64,000 nucleotides of DNA from an uncultured Propionibacteriaceae bacterium (GCA_945911015.1 CAMDZW010000003.1:124001-188000), one strand, 5' to 3'. Shown: positions 26,806 to 35,109, counted from the stretch's first letter. The notes: generated from the letters alone by a model not told the origin. Numbers and translations are program-made.

Positions 26806-27597
26806 ATGCCCCGTTCCATCCATGGCGGCCGACACGAGCTCGGCCAGAACTTCCTCATCCATCGCCCCACGATCGCGCGGATCATCACTCTGGTCCGCCA
26901 GACCGAAGGCACCATCCTCGAGATCGGCGCCGGTGACGGTGCACTGACCGCCCCGCTGTCACGACTGGACCGCCCGCTCACCGCGCTTGAGCTGGACGAA
27001 CACCGCATCCGACGGCTGCGGCAACGTGCTCGGTCCGCGACGATCAAGCATGCTGATGCCCTGCGCACCCGGATCGACGCGTCGGTCGTGGTGGGCAATC
27101 TTCCGTTCCACCTGACCACGCCCCTGCTGCGTCGACTGCTCGCAGCCAACACCTGGTCCGAGGCCATCGTGTTGACCCAGTGGGAGGTAGCCCGCAAACG
27201 CGCCGGGATCGGCCCGAGCACCATGATGAGCGCCCAGTCAGCACCCTGGTTCACCTTCCAGCTCCACAGCAAAGTCCCGGCCCACGGTTTTCGCCCCCGG
27301 CCCAGCGTCGACGGTGGCATCCTTCAGATCACCCGGCGACAGGGGCCGCTCGTGCCCAGAGCCGAGCGCATCCCGTACGGTCGGTTCGTCGGGGCGGTCT
27401 TCACCGGACCTGGCCGTTCGTTGGACGCCATCCTGCGTCAGGCCGCGCCAGGGTCGTCGAAGGCCCTGGCGAAGACGATGCACGCCATCGGCCTCAGCCG
27501 ACACCACATGCCCCGCGACCTCAGCCCGGAGCAGTGGGCCGAGCTGTGGCGTACGGTCAGAGCCTCAGCAGGCTGGTCCTCAGCTCGTACGGGGTGA
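26806..27597 (+). CDS. erm: Erm 23S rRNA adenine N6-methyltransferase
   Basis: 263 residues. The N-terminus 'GRHELGQNFLIH' and the SAM site 'ILEIGAGDGALT' are those of the Erm/KsgA family. 'VVGNLPFHLTTPLLRR' is motif IV (N-x-P-F), and 'TQWEVARKRAGIG' and 'FRPRPSVDGGIL' match the ErmX-type actinobacterial Erm group rather than KsgA. Erm methylates A2058 of 23S rRNA and gives resistance to macrolides, lincosamides and streptogramin B. A leader peptide with hairpins precedes it, so expression is probably drug-induced. The 3' end overlaps the convergent glnA2 gene by 41 bp. Codon use is like its neighbours, with no sign of recent transfer. Confidence 0.92.
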   Translation: MPRSIHGGRHELGQNFLIHRPTIARIITLVRQTEGTILEIGAGDGALTAPLSRLDRPLTALELDEHRIRRLRQRARSATIKHADALRTRIDASVVVGNLPFHLTTPLLRRLLAANTWSEAIVLTQWEVARKRAGIGPSTMMSAQSAPWFTFQLHSKVPAHGFRPRPSVDGGILQITRRQGPLVPRAERIPYGRFVGAVFTGPGRSLDAILRQAAPGSSKALAKTMHAIGLSRHHMPRDLSPEQWAELWRTVRASAGWSSARTG

Positions 27598-28894
27598 CCT
27601 GCGCCCGGTACTCGTCGAACTCGGCGCGCTTGTTGCGCAGGAAGAAATCGAAGACGTGGTCGCCCAGGGTGTCGGCCACCAGCTCGGAGTCCTCCATGGC
27701 ACGGATGGCCTCGTCAAGGTTGCGCGGCAACGGTTCGATGCCGAGCGAGCGGCGTTCCCGGTCGGTGAGGGCCCAGACGTCGTCCTCGGCTTCGGGAGGC
27801 AGCTCGTACTCCCCCTCGATGCCGGCGAGCCCGGCGGACAGGATCAGCGAATAGGCCAGATAGGGGTTGCACGCGGCGTCGATCGAGCGCAGCTCGATCC
27901 GCGTCGAGGACGGCTTGTTCGGCTTGTACATCGGCACCCGCACCAGGGCCGACCGGTTGTTGCGGCCCCAGCAGATGTAGCTGGGGGCCTCGGCTCCGAC
28001 GACGAGCCGCTTGTAGGAGTTGACCCACTGGTTGGTGACGGCGGTGATCTCACCTGCATGTTTCAAAATGCCGGCGATGAAATGCTTGGCCGTCTGCGAC
28101 AGGTGGTACTCGTCGCTGGCGTCGTGGAAGGCATTGGTGTCACCCTCGAACAGTGAGACGTGGGTGTGCATGCCCGAGCCAGGATGTTCGGTGAACGGTT
28201 TCGGCATGAACGAGGCATGGATGCCCTGGCTCAGCGCAACCTCCTTGACCACCACCCGGAAGGTCATGATCGCGTCGGCCATGGTCAGCGCATCGGCATA
28301 CCGCAGGTCAATCTCCTGCTGACCCGGCCCGCCCTCGTGGTGGGAGAACTCGACCGAGATCCCCATCTGCTCGAGGATCGTGATCGCCTCCCGCCGGAAA
28401 TCGCTGCCCACGCTCTGGGGTGTGTGGTCGAAGTAGCCCGACGAGTCGACCGGGATCGGTGGCTGGTCGAGCAGCACCGGCTGTTGGAAGAGATAGAACT
28501 CGACCTCGGGGTGGGTGTAGAAGGTGAACCCCAGGTCCTGGGCCCGTTGCAGGGTCCGCTTGAGCACCCGCCGTGGATCGGCGAACGACGGCGAGCCGTC
28601 CGGCATCAAGATGTCGCAGAACATCCGCCCGGTTGCCGGTGAGACGTCACGCCAGGGCAGGACCTGGAAGGTCGACGGGTCAGGCATGGCCAGCATGTCT
28701 GACTCGTACACCCGGGCGAAGCCTTCGATTGCGGAGCCGTCGAAGCCGATCCCCTCAGCGAACGCCCCCTCGAGCTCGGCCGGTGCGATCGCCACCGATT
28801 TCAAGGTGCCCAGCACATCGGAGAACCACATCCGGATGAAGCGGACGTCGCGTTCCTCCAACGTCCGCAACACGAACTCGGTCTGCTTGCTCAT
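27557..28894 (-). CDS. glnA2: Glutamine synthetase GlnA2
   Basis: 445 residues, the length of mycobacterial GlnA2 and shorter than GlnA1. Family marks are 'GIGFDGSAIEGFARV', 'HPEVEFYLF', 'GQQEIDLRYADAL', 'HPGSGMHTHVSLFEG' and 'WVNSYKRLV'. The tyrosine region reads 'GEYELPPEAEDD', altered from the adenylylation site of GlnA1. It may serve a special glutamine or polymer pool; in mycobacteria it is not essential. It lies close to glnE as in other actinobacteria. Start ATG at 28894 is set by homology; a longer frame upstream would cross the palindrome that controls it. Confidence 0.94.
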   Translation of the reverse strand: MSKQTEFVLRTLEERDVRFIRMWFSDVLGTLKSVAIAPAELEGAFAEGIGFDGSAIEGFARVYESDMLAMPDPSTFQVLPWRDVSPATGRMFCDILMPDGSPSFADPRRVLKRTLQRAQDLGFTFYTHPEVEFYLFQQPVLLDQPPIPVDSSGYFDHTPQSVGSDFRREAITILEQMGISVEFSHHEGGPGQQEIDLRYADALTMADAIMTFRVVVKEVALSQGIHASFMPKPFTEHPGSGMHTHVSLFEGDTNAFHDASDEYHLSQTAKHFIAGILKHAGEITAVTNQWVNSYKRLVVGAEAPSYICWGRNNRSALVRVPMYKPNKPSSTRIELRSIDAACNPYLAYSLILSAGLAGIEGEYELPPEAEDDVWALTDRERRSLGIEPLPRNLDEAIRAMEDSELVADTLGDHVFDFFLRNKRAEFDEYRAQVTPYELRTSLLRL

Positions 28895-28914
28895 GGCCAC
28901 AGTCTGCCGTCTGA

Positions 28915-28936
28915 GGTGTAACAACGGTGTTACACC
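28915..28936. promoter_or_regulatory. GlnR-like palindrome upstream of glnA2
   Basis: GGTGTAAC-AACGGT-GTTACACC, perfect 8-bp arms with a 6-bp centre, 21-42 bp before the glnA2 start. The core GTAAC-N6-GTTAC is the same as at glnA (17717-17732). Its closeness to the start suggests it overlaps the promoter, so the effect here may be repression rather than activation. Confidence 0.6.
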
Positions 28937-29018
28937 CCCACTCGTACGTGGATGGCCCCGGCCCAGCCGTACCCTGAACTCTGCACCGAACGTCGGCGCA
29001 GACACAAGGGAGATGTCC

Positions 29019-29936
29019 ATGAGTCAGCCCGGCTGGTACCCCGATCCTGGTGGCACCCCCGGCCGACTGCGCTGGTTCGACGGATCGCAGTGGAGCACCG
29101 AGACGATCTCCGCCACCGGACCGGCCCCGGGCGCACCCGGCGCACCTTCTCCGGGCGAGCAGCCGCGACGACTCTGGCCACTGGTCCTGCTCGCTGTGGT
29201 TGTCCTCGTCGCAGTGGCGGTCATCATCGGCTTCGTACTCCCCGACCGGGGGCCGCGCGACATCACCGACAATCCTCCGACTGCGAACCAGACCATCTCC
29301 GCCTGGGACGATGGGTCGTCCCCACCGCCCACGCCGACGCCGACCGAGCCCTCGACCGCACCACCTCCGACGTCGGAACCACCGCCGGCGGTGGATTGTC
29401 CGCGCAGCCAACGGGCCGGCGAACGTGCCGAGCATCCCGACGACGGCCGCATCCACGGCGGTCAGCTCTCCTTCGAGCCGGCGCCCGCACCTTGGGAGGC
29501 ACGGCCGGGGATCCTCACCCAGGTCATGTTCTTCGGTCACGATGTCGACGGGCAGGCCATGGATGTGGTGGCACTGTGGTTCAGCCAGATGACCGTCGGT
29601 GCTCTCGACCCCGCCGATGGCTTCACCGATCCGCATGAGTCGGCCGAGGCGATCCTGTCCTGCATCGCCAGCTCGAGCTTCTTCTCCGGATTCTCCGGTC
29701 GGGTCGATCTGCATTCGAAGGCGGTCACGGTCTCAGGCCACCCCGGCTGGTCGGTCCGTGCGGAGGTCCACGTTGCCAACTACGAGGGGATCGATGGCAG
29801 CGTCCTCGAGGTCATCGTCGTTGACGGTGGCAACAGCAACGGCGAGTTGAGCTTCTTCGTCGGCGAGTCGACCATCGGCGACCCGGACCAGGAACGTACG
29901 GTGCAGGCCGCGATCGACAGTCTGCAGGTCACCTGA
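29019..29936 (+). CDS. DUF2510 membrane protein with extracytoplasmic domain
   Basis: 305 residues. The N-terminus is a DUF2510 motif ('GWYPDPGGTPGRLRWFDG', ending in W). One membrane helix follows at about residues 50-72, then a Pro/Thr/Ser-rich linker (about 90-125), and an outer domain of about 180 residues with two cysteines that could pair. DUF2510 is a short cytoplasmic-side motif of unknown role in actinobacterial membrane proteins. The start at 29019 has AAGGGAG six bases ahead; another ATG 6 nt earlier is too close. The outer domain is not one I recognise. Confidence 0.8.
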   Translation: MSQPGWYPDPGGTPGRLRWFDGSQWSTETISATGPAPGAPGAPSPGEQPRRLWPLVLLAVVVLVAVAVIIGFVLPDRGPRDITDNPPTANQTISAWDDGSSPPPTPTPTEPSTAPPPTSEPPPAVDCPRSQRAGERAEHPDDGRIHGGQLSFEPAPAPWEARPGILTQVMFFGHDVDGQAMDVVALWFSQMTVGALDPADGFTDPHESAEAILSCIASSSFFSGFSGRVDLHSKAVTVSGHPGWSVRAEVHVANYEGIDGSVLEVIVVDGGNSNGELSFFVGESTIGDPDQERTVQAAIDSLQVT

Positions 29937-29945
29937 CGAACCGGA

Positions 29946-29993
29946 TCAGCCCTCATACAAGCAGAACCGATGTCCTTCCGGGTCCAACAGGAC
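29946..29993 (-). pseudogene. C-terminal scrap of a VOC/glyoxalase-fold gene
   Basis: On the minus strand a stop codon is followed by a 15-residue frame 'VLLDPEGHRFCLYEG' and a second stop. This is the closing strand of VOC-family proteins, where the Glu before Gly-His is a usual position. Nothing of the family precedes it, so only the last strand survives between the DUF2510 gene and the small SPOR-like gene. Confidence 0.4.
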
Positions 29994-30018
29994 TCAGACT
30001 TCGGAGTCGAGGTGTTGC

Positions 30019-30216
30019 CTAGTCGTCCTCGTCCTCTGGGTCATTCCAGGCCGGATCGTTCTCCCAGTCGTCATTGCGGGTCTGGACCCGTTCGAGCGCC
30101 TGCTCGGCAGCGGCTCGGTCCGGATAGGGGCCAAGTCGATCGACCGCCTTGCAGCCACGGTCACTGGGCTCCACGGTCTTGTGGGTCAGGCAGTAGTAGT
30201 ACTGGATCTCGGCCAT
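30019..30216 (-). CDS. Small SPOR-like conserved protein
   Basis: 65 residues, acidic, with a core 'QYYYCLTHKTVEPSDRGCK' and 'DRLGPYPDRAAAEQALERV' that matches small actinobacterial proteins annotated as SPOR-domain-like. The tail is Asp/Glu/Trp-rich. There is no signal peptide. Start ATG at 30216 has GAAGGAG before it, which fixes the start inside a longer, unrelated frame. It lies 19 bp after the Rrf2 gene on the same strand and may be co-transcribed. Function unknown. Confidence 0.75.
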   Translation of the reverse strand: MAEIQYYYCLTHKTVEPSDRGCKAVDRLGPYPDRAAAEQALERVQTRNDDWENDPAWNDPEDEDD

Positions 30217-30235
30217 CTCGTGCTCCTTCGTCGTC

Positions 30236-30700
30236 TCATCGGTTGACCCAGGCATCAGGTGCTTCGAGCAGCCGCGGCACCGGGTCGGGAAAGGTGCCGC
30301 CGAGAAGTTGCTCGACGGTGACGGTGTCGAGCACCTCCCGCAGGCTCGCTCGTACGGCGACCCACAAGGTCGGTAGGTGCTCGGCCACCCCTTGGTAGGT
30401 GGTCTCGGTGGGGCGCAACCCCCGCACCTCAGCGAGCGGTCCGTCGACGGCGCGGAAGATTGCGCCGATCGAGATCTGGTCCGCCGACCGGGCCAGTCGA
30501 TATCCCCCACTGGCGCCCCGCTGGCTGGTCACCACCCCGCCACGGCGGAGGTCGGCCAGGATCGCCTCGAGGAACTTACGGGGCAGATCCTGTTCGGCAG
30601 CGAGGGTGTCTGCGGCGACGGTCGCAATCCCGTCATGCTGCGAGCGCGCCAGGATCAGTACGGCGCGGATCGCGTACTCGGTGCGGGCTGAGATGTCCAC
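30236..30700 (-). CDS. Rrf2 family transcriptional regulator
   Basis: 154 residues. The N-terminal winged helix has the usual 'DISARTEYAIRAVLILA', 'LPRKFLEAILADLRRGGVV' and 'GASGGYRLAR'. There is no cysteine in the chain, so it cannot carry the Fe-S cluster of IscR or NsrR and should sense a partner protein or small molecule, as CymR does. I chose the GTG at 30700 because the family begins with DISAR; a GTG 6 nt earlier is possible. It is divergent from a TauE/SafE exporter, with an unusually A/T-rich gap between, and probably controls that gene. Confidence 0.87.
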   Translation of the reverse strand: MDISARTEYAIRAVLILARSQHDGIATVAADTLAAEQDLPRKFLEAILADLRRGGVVTSQRGASGGYRLARSADQISIGAIFRAVDGPLAEVRGLRPTETTYQGVAEHLPTLWVAVRASLREVLDTVTVEQLLGGTFPDPVPRLLEAPDAWVNR

Positions 30701-30754
30701 GCCCACATCATGACACCTCAGGCCCGTCCACGATCCGGACGTGACCTCGACACC

Positions 30755-30803
30755 ATTTCATTCAATTCCTACCGTTCAACCAGACATTGCCGGTTTAAAT
30801 TTC
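30755..30803. promoter_or_regulatory. A/T-rich control region between the Rrf2 and TauE genes
   Basis: In DNA of very high GC content this stretch holds TTTCATTCAATTCC and GGTTTAAATTTCAAGG (30793 on). It stands directly ahead of the TauE start at 30814 (with AAGGAC as binding site). Such A/T-rich half-sites fit CymR-like Rrf2 regulators. No exact repeat was proven. Confidence 0.4.
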
Positions 30804-30813
30804 AAGGACTCTC

Positions 30814-31725
30814 ATGAGGACACTCGTACTGATCGCGCTGGTCGGGTTCGCCGCCCAGCTCGTCGACGGCTCACTGGGGATGGCGTACGGGGTGACCACG
30901 ACCACCTTGCTGCTCGCCATCGGCGCCAACCCGGCAGCCGCCTCGGCCACGGTCCATCTGGCCGAGATCGGCACCACCTTCGTCTCGGGCCTGTCGCACT
31001 GGCGGTTCGGCAATGTCGACTGGAAGGTGGTCGCCAAGATCGGCATCCCCGGCGCGGTGGGTGCCTTCGCCGGCGCCACCGTGCTCAGCTCGCTCGACAC
31101 CGACGTCGCCACACCGATCATGTCGGTCATCCTGCTGATCCTCGGCGCCTATGTCCTGGTCCGCTTCACTGTCCGCGGCCTGCCGCAGGCACGTCCCGGC
31201 ACGCTGCGGTGGCGATTCCTGGCTCCCCTCGGCGTCGTGGCCGGATTCCTCGACGCCACCGGCGGTGGCGGCTGGGGCCCCGTCGGCACCCCCACCCTGC
31301 TCGCCAGTGGGCGGATCGAGCCCCGCCGCACCATCGGTTCCATCGACACCAGCGAATTCCTGGTCGCCCTCGCCGCCAGTCTCGGATTCCTGTTCTCACT
31401 GGGATCCCAGAGCATCAACTGGGGATGGGTCGGCGCCCTGCTGCTCGGTGGGATCATTGCCGCGCCGATCGCTGCCTTCCTGGTCCGGATCCTGCCTGCG
31501 CAAATCCTGGGCACTCTGGCCGGCGGCCTGATCGTGGTCACCAATGTCCGCACCCTGCTGGGCCTCGATGCTCTCGCCGGGCTCGGCGCGACCGGCCGCT
31601 GGATCACCTACGCCACCCTTGCCCTGGTCTGGGCGGCGGCGATCGTGGTCGCCGTCCGCAACCACCTCACCACCCGCGCTGCGGCCGAACCGACGACCGA
31701 GCCCGAACCCGCCCCCGTACGATGA
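30814..31725 (+). CDS. TauE/SafE family membrane permease
   Basis: 303 residues with eight or so membrane helices in two repeats, each with the family's Gly-rich start ('GFAAQLVDGSLGMAYGVTTT' and 'GVVAGFLDATGGGGWGPVG'). TauE/SafE proteins export or import organosulfur anions, sulfite or similar. Divergent from a cysteine-free Rrf2 regulator, which suggests sulfur-status control. Its last codons contain the -10 box of the following map gene. Direction of transport and substrate are not shown by the sequence. Confidence 0.88.
   Translation: MRTLVLIALVGFAAQLVDGSLGMAYGVTTTTLLLAIGANPAAASATVHLAEIGTTFVSGLSHWRFGNVDWKVVAKIGIPGAVGAFAGATVLSSLDTDVATPIMSVILLILGAYVLVRFTVRGLPQARPGTLRWRFLAPLGVVAGFLDATGGGGWGPVGTPTLLASGRIEPRRTIGSIDTSEFLVALAASLGFLFSLGSQSINWGWVGALLLGGIIAAPIAAFLVRILPAQILGTLAGGLIVVTNVRTLLGLDALAGLGATGRWITYATLALVWAAAIVVAVRNHLTTRAAAEPTTEPEPAPVR
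31718..31723 (+). promoter_or_regulatory. -10 box of a leaderless promoter for map
   Basis: TACGAT lies inside the end of the TauE gene and ends 6 nt before the GTG start of map at 31730. It gives map its own start site independent of the sulfur-linked gene upstream. Confidence 0.5.
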
Positions 31726-31729
31726 GCGG

Positions 31730-32584
31730 GTGAGTCCCGTACGAGCCGCCACCGTCACCCCCCGTCGCCCCGTCCCCGCGCACATTCCCCGTCCCGAGTA
31801 CGTGGACCGCCCGGAGCCGAAGCCGTACCAGGGTTCCCATGTGCAGACCCCGGACGTCATCGAGCGGATGCGTGCGGCCGGGAAGCTGTCGGCCGCCGCC
31901 ATCCAGGAGGTCGGGCGCAACATCCGCCCCGGCATCACCACCGATGAACTCGACCGGATCGCCCACCAGTTCATCTGCGACCACGGCGCCTACCCGTCGA
32001 CAGTTGGCTACCGAGGATTCCCCAAGGCAGTGTGCACCTCGATCAACGAGGTCATCTGCCACGGCATCCCCGACACCCGCCCACTCGAGGACGGCGACCT
32101 GGTCAAGGTCGACATCACCGTGTTCCTCAATGGCGTCCATGGCGACTCCTGTGTCACCTTCTTCTGCGGCGATGTCGACCAGGAGTCACGGCTGCTGGCC
32201 GAACGCACCCACGAGGCGATGATGCGTGGGATCAAGGCGGCCCGGCCGGGACGTCAGGTCAATGTCATCGGACGGGTCATCGAAAGTTACGCCCGCCGCT
32301 TCGGCTACAGCGTGGTCAAGGACTACACCGGCCACGGCGTCCACACGGCCTTCCACTCCGGCCTGGTCATCCCGCACTACGACGATCCACGACACGACAC
32401 CGTGATCCAGCCCGGCATGACCTTCACCGTCGAGCCGATGATCGCCCTCGGTTCCGATGCCTGGGATCTGTGGGACGACGACTGGACCGTCGCGACCAAG
32501 GACAAGTCCCGGGTGGCCCAGTTCGAGCACTCCATCGTCATCACCGATTCCGGCGCCGAGATCCTCACCTTGCCCCAGGTCTGA
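31730..32584 (+). CDS. map: Methionine aminopeptidase type I
   Basis: 284 residues. It removes the first methionine from new proteins with two metal ions. The five metal ligands are visible: Asp in 'VKVDITVFL', Asp in 'HGDSCVTF', His in 'YTGHGVHTAFH', Glu in 'FTVEPMIAL' and Glu in 'QFEHSIVI'. The N-terminal 40 residues are a Pro/Arg-rich extension with 'PYQGSHVQTPD', as in actinobacterial MapA-type proteins with an SH3-binding-like tail. Leaderless GTG start fixed by the -10 box. A long palindrome lies 49 bp after the stop. Confidence 0.94.
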   Translation: MSPVRAATVTPRRPVPAHIPRPEYVDRPEPKPYQGSHVQTPDVIERMRAAGKLSAAAIQEVGRNIRPGITTDELDRIAHQFICDHGAYPSTVGYRGFPKAVCTSINEVICHGIPDTRPLEDGDLVKVDITVFLNGVHGDSCVTFFCGDVDQESRLLAERTHEAMMRGIKAARPGRQVNVIGRVIESYARRFGYSVVKDYTGHGVHTAFHSGLVIPHYDDPRHDTVIQPGMTFTVEPMIALGSDAWDLWDDDWTVATKDKSRVAQFEHSIVITDSGAEILTLPQV

Positions 32585-32632
32585 CCCTCGCTCAGCGAAG
32601 TTCTCATCACACTGGGGCCTCAACCACACCGC

Positions 32633-32715
32633 TGTGTACCGTCGATCCACACCACCGATGCCTTCCAGGCTCGGGAACCGATTTCCTCACCGGAAAGGCG
32701 GATCGACAGTACACA
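32633..32715. repeat. Long imperfect palindrome between convergent genes
   Basis: TGTGTAC-C-GTCGATCC (32633-32648) pairs with GGATCGAC-A-GTACACA (32700-32715), 15 of 16 positions. The centre has further self-pairing (GCCTTCC with GGAAAGGC). It sits between the ends of map and the GNAT gene and could act as a two-way terminator, but the long arms with a 51-base centre also look like a small palindromic mobile element. Confidence 0.55.
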
Positions 32716-32752
32716 AGCCAGCAGTGGCCGGCGACGGCCGGATGGTCGACGG

Positions 32753-33289
32753 TCAACCAGCGCGCAGCATCCGCCGCATCGGCACCCCACCCCACCCGGC
32801 GCCGGCGGGGAAGGTCTCATCCAGGTCAGCGAAGCCCCGACGCGTGTAGAACCGGTGCGCCCGCTCATTGCCCTGGATGATCCACAGATAGGTGGCCCTG
32901 CCCTCGGGCAGCACCTCGGCCAGGAGCTGGTCGGCCAGTCCGGTGCCCTGGGCTTGGGGATGGACGTAGAGCTTGGTCAGCTGCCAATCCGCCGGCGCCG
33001 GCACGAACCCGGCCGAGGTCTCCCACTCCTCCGGAGCCGGGCCAGCTGCGGCAATCGCCATCACCTGACCGTCGCTGCGGATCGCGATCCGGCGCTCGGC
33101 CCGGGTCTGGTCGGCGAAGGCGCGGGTGAGCTCTGCCCCGTACGAGGAGGCTGCGGCCCGTTGCTGTTCACCGAACTCAGGCCCGATCAGATCGCGGTAG
33201 GTGGTGGCCTGCACGTGGGCCAGGAACTGTGCCCACAGGGGACCATCGGCCGCTGACGGACGGCGGATCGAAAGTGACGAAGTCAGCAC
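32753..33289 (-). CDS. GNAT family N-acetyltransferase
   Basis: 178 residues. The acetyl-CoA loop is 'LYVHPQAQGTGLADQLL' (the R/Q-x-x-G-x-G/A type) and the closing strands carry 'IIQGNERAHRFYTRRGF'. Such enzymes acetylate amines of small molecules or proteins. The GTG start is leaderless, with TACGAT (33296-33301, minus strand) ending 6 nt before it. Convergent with map, divergent from the acyltransferase fusion. Substrate unknown. Confidence 0.88.
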   Translation of the reverse strand: MLTSSLSIRRPSAADGPLWAQFLAHVQATTYRDLIGPEFGEQQRAAASSYGAELTRAFADQTRAERRIAIRSDGQVMAIAAAGPAPEEWETSAGFVPAPADWQLTKLYVHPQAQGTGLADQLLAEVLPEGRATYLWIIQGNERAHRFYTRRGFADLDETFPAGAGWGGVPMRRMLRAG

Positions 33290-33360
33290 CTGAGCATCGT
33301 ACGACCAGCTCGCCCCGCGTTGATAACGTGATCGCGCGATCCCTCGTTCAAGGAGGACAG

Positions 33361-35070
33361 GTGTCCGACCCGAGCAATCCGGCCGACCGTCATCACTTCG
33401 ACTACTCGCCGTGGTCGTTCTGGTCCCGCGCCGAGGAACACCTCAAACAGGCCCAGCGTGACCTGCAGACCGCCACCGCAGCGTGGCATGCCGACCAGGG
33501 CACCGAGTTCCACCTCGGCCAGAACTGCTTCATCAGCGAACTCGCCGCCGTCGGCACCGACGTCCTCCACCTCGGCGACCGCACCTACCTCGCTGCGCAC
33601 ACCTACATCACCGGCAAGATCCGCATGGGTCGCGACTGCACCGTCAACCCCTACACGGTCGTACGGGGACAGGTCACCACCGGCGATGCGGTACGGATCG
33701 GTGCGCACACCTCCATCATCGGCTTCAACCACACCATGACCGACCCCGATGTCGAGGTGTTCCGGCAGAAGTCGACCAGCAAGGGCATCACCATCGGTGA
33801 CGATGTGTGGATCGGGTCCAACGTGACGATCTTGGACGGGGTCCATGTCGGCAGCAAGTCCGTCCTTGCCGCTGGCGCCGTGGTCACCAAGGATGTGCCC
33901 GACGGCGCGATCGTCGGCGGCAGCCCGGCCCGACTCATCCGCTGGCGGGTGCCACCGGCAGGACTCGTTGCAACGCCGGGGCCGACCGATCTGGCCGGAC
34001 GGCTGACGGCCTTCGCCGACCGTGCCCGATGCCAGGCCGAGGACGTCCTCAACCGTGCCTGGGATCCGACCGGCGAGGGCCGTTTCGTCGACAAACCGGG
34101 CAACCCGGTGACGGTCCGTGCCCAGGGCGATGCGGTCGAGGTCGCCGATCTGCTGCTGGGCCAGGCACCGCCCCAGATCCCTGCTGAGGAACAGATCCGG
34201 CGACTGCAGTCGTTGCAGGATCCCGAGCACGGCATGGTCGCCGGGTTCGACGAGCACGGTGCTCAGTTGCCGGCGGTGACCGACTTGTTCGACCACGCGG
34301 CCAATTACCACGTGCTGTCGACCGGCTATGCCCTCGACCTGCTCGGTTCACAGTTCCCGGCACCGATCCGTCTCGTGGCCGAGGCCGATGCCGCCAGGAT
34401 CATGTCCCATCTCGACGGGCTGCCCTGGCACCCGCGACCCTGGGCGGCCGGGGCCTGGGTCGACATGCTCGGCACGGCGCTGCGGTGGAACTTCGCCCGC
34501 GATGTGAAGGGCGTGCCCGGCATGCCCGAAGCACTCTTCGGTCGACTCGTGGCCATCACTGATCCGGCCACCGGGATGTGGGGCAGCGGACCGGCGACGG
34601 ACCCGTACCTACAGATGGTCAACGGGTTCTACCGCGGTTCGCGGGGCACCTTCGCCCAGTTCGGGGTGCCACTGCCCCGTCCCGAGGCTGTCGTCAACAC
34701 CGTCCTCACCCACGTACGGAATCAGGATCATTTCGCCCCCGACCGGCAGAACGCGTGCAATGTGCTCGACGTCGCCCATCCGCTGTGGCTTGCCGGCCGT
34801 CAGACTGGCCACCGGCGGGCGGAGGTGGAGCAGGTGGCACGCTGGCTCCTCGGCGACGCCCTCGGCCGGTGGGTCGACGGGGCCGGGATGAGCTTTGCCG
34901 CACCACGCGCCGATGCCCCGAACCTCGTGACCACCCAACCGGGCCTGCAGGGCACCGAGATGTGGCTGGCAATCATCTGGCTGCTGGCCGACTTGATCGG
35001 ACTGTCCTCGGAGCTGGGCTACCAGCCGCGCGGTGTGCACCGGCCGGAGCCGGCCCTTTCGCTGGTCTGA
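33361..35070 (+). CDS. Hexapeptide-repeat acyltransferase fused to a helical toroid-like domain
   Basis: 569 residues. Residues about 45-200 are a left-handed beta-helix acyltransferase: repeated 'GKIRMGRDCTVNPYTVVRG', then 'GFNHTM' with the catalytic His, and 'IGDDVWIGSNVTILDGVHVG'. After a linker come about 330 residues of helical sequence ('YHVLSTGYALDLLG', 'WAAGAWVDMLGTALRWNFA', 'EMWLAIIWLLADLIGL') that reads like an alpha/alpha toroid. The first part should O- or N-acetylate a sugar or other acceptor. The second may bind a lipid or glycan; I do not recognise it. Start GTG with AAGGAGGACAG ahead. It directly precedes rnpB. Confidence 0.8.
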   Translation: MSDPSNPADRHHFDYSPWSFWSRAEEHLKQAQRDLQTATAAWHADQGTEFHLGQNCFISELAAVGTDVLHLGDRTYLAAHTYITGKIRMGRDCTVNPYTVVRGQVTTGDAVRIGAHTSIIGFNHTMTDPDVEVFRQKSTSKGITIGDDVWIGSNVTILDGVHVGSKSVLAAGAVVTKDVPDGAIVGGSPARLIRWRVPPAGLVATPGPTDLAGRLTAFADRARCQAEDVLNRAWDPTGEGRFVDKPGNPVTVRAQGDAVEVADLLLGQAPPQIPAEEQIRRLQSLQDPEHGMVAGFDEHGAQLPAVTDLFDHAANYHVLSTGYALDLLGSQFPAPIRLVAEADAARIMSHLDGLPWHPRPWAAGAWVDMLGTALRWNFARDVKGVPGMPEALFGRLVAITDPATGMWGSGPATDPYLQMVNGFYRGSRGTFAQFGVPLPRPEAVVNTVLTHVRNQDHFAPDRQNACNVLDVAHPLWLAGRQTGHRRAEVEQVARWLLGDALGRWVDGAGMSFAAPRADAPNLVTTQPGLQGTEMWLAIIWLLADLIGLSSELGYQPRGVHRPEPALSLV

Positions 35071-35095
35071 GGTCCGCGCGGATGCCAGTTCACGG

Positions 35096-35101
35096 TAGGA
35101 T
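35096..35101 (+). promoter_or_regulatory. -10 box of rnpB
   Basis: TAGGAT, 8 bp before the inferred 5' end of the RNase P RNA at 35110, and 25 bp after the stop of the acyltransferase gene. Confidence 0.5.
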
Positions 35102-35109
35102 CGGTTCTG

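Noticed and set aside
26806..27597. Recent horizontal transfer of erm
   Set aside because: Base and codon use match the neighbours, no mobile-element ends flank it, and it sits tightly inside the gln region.
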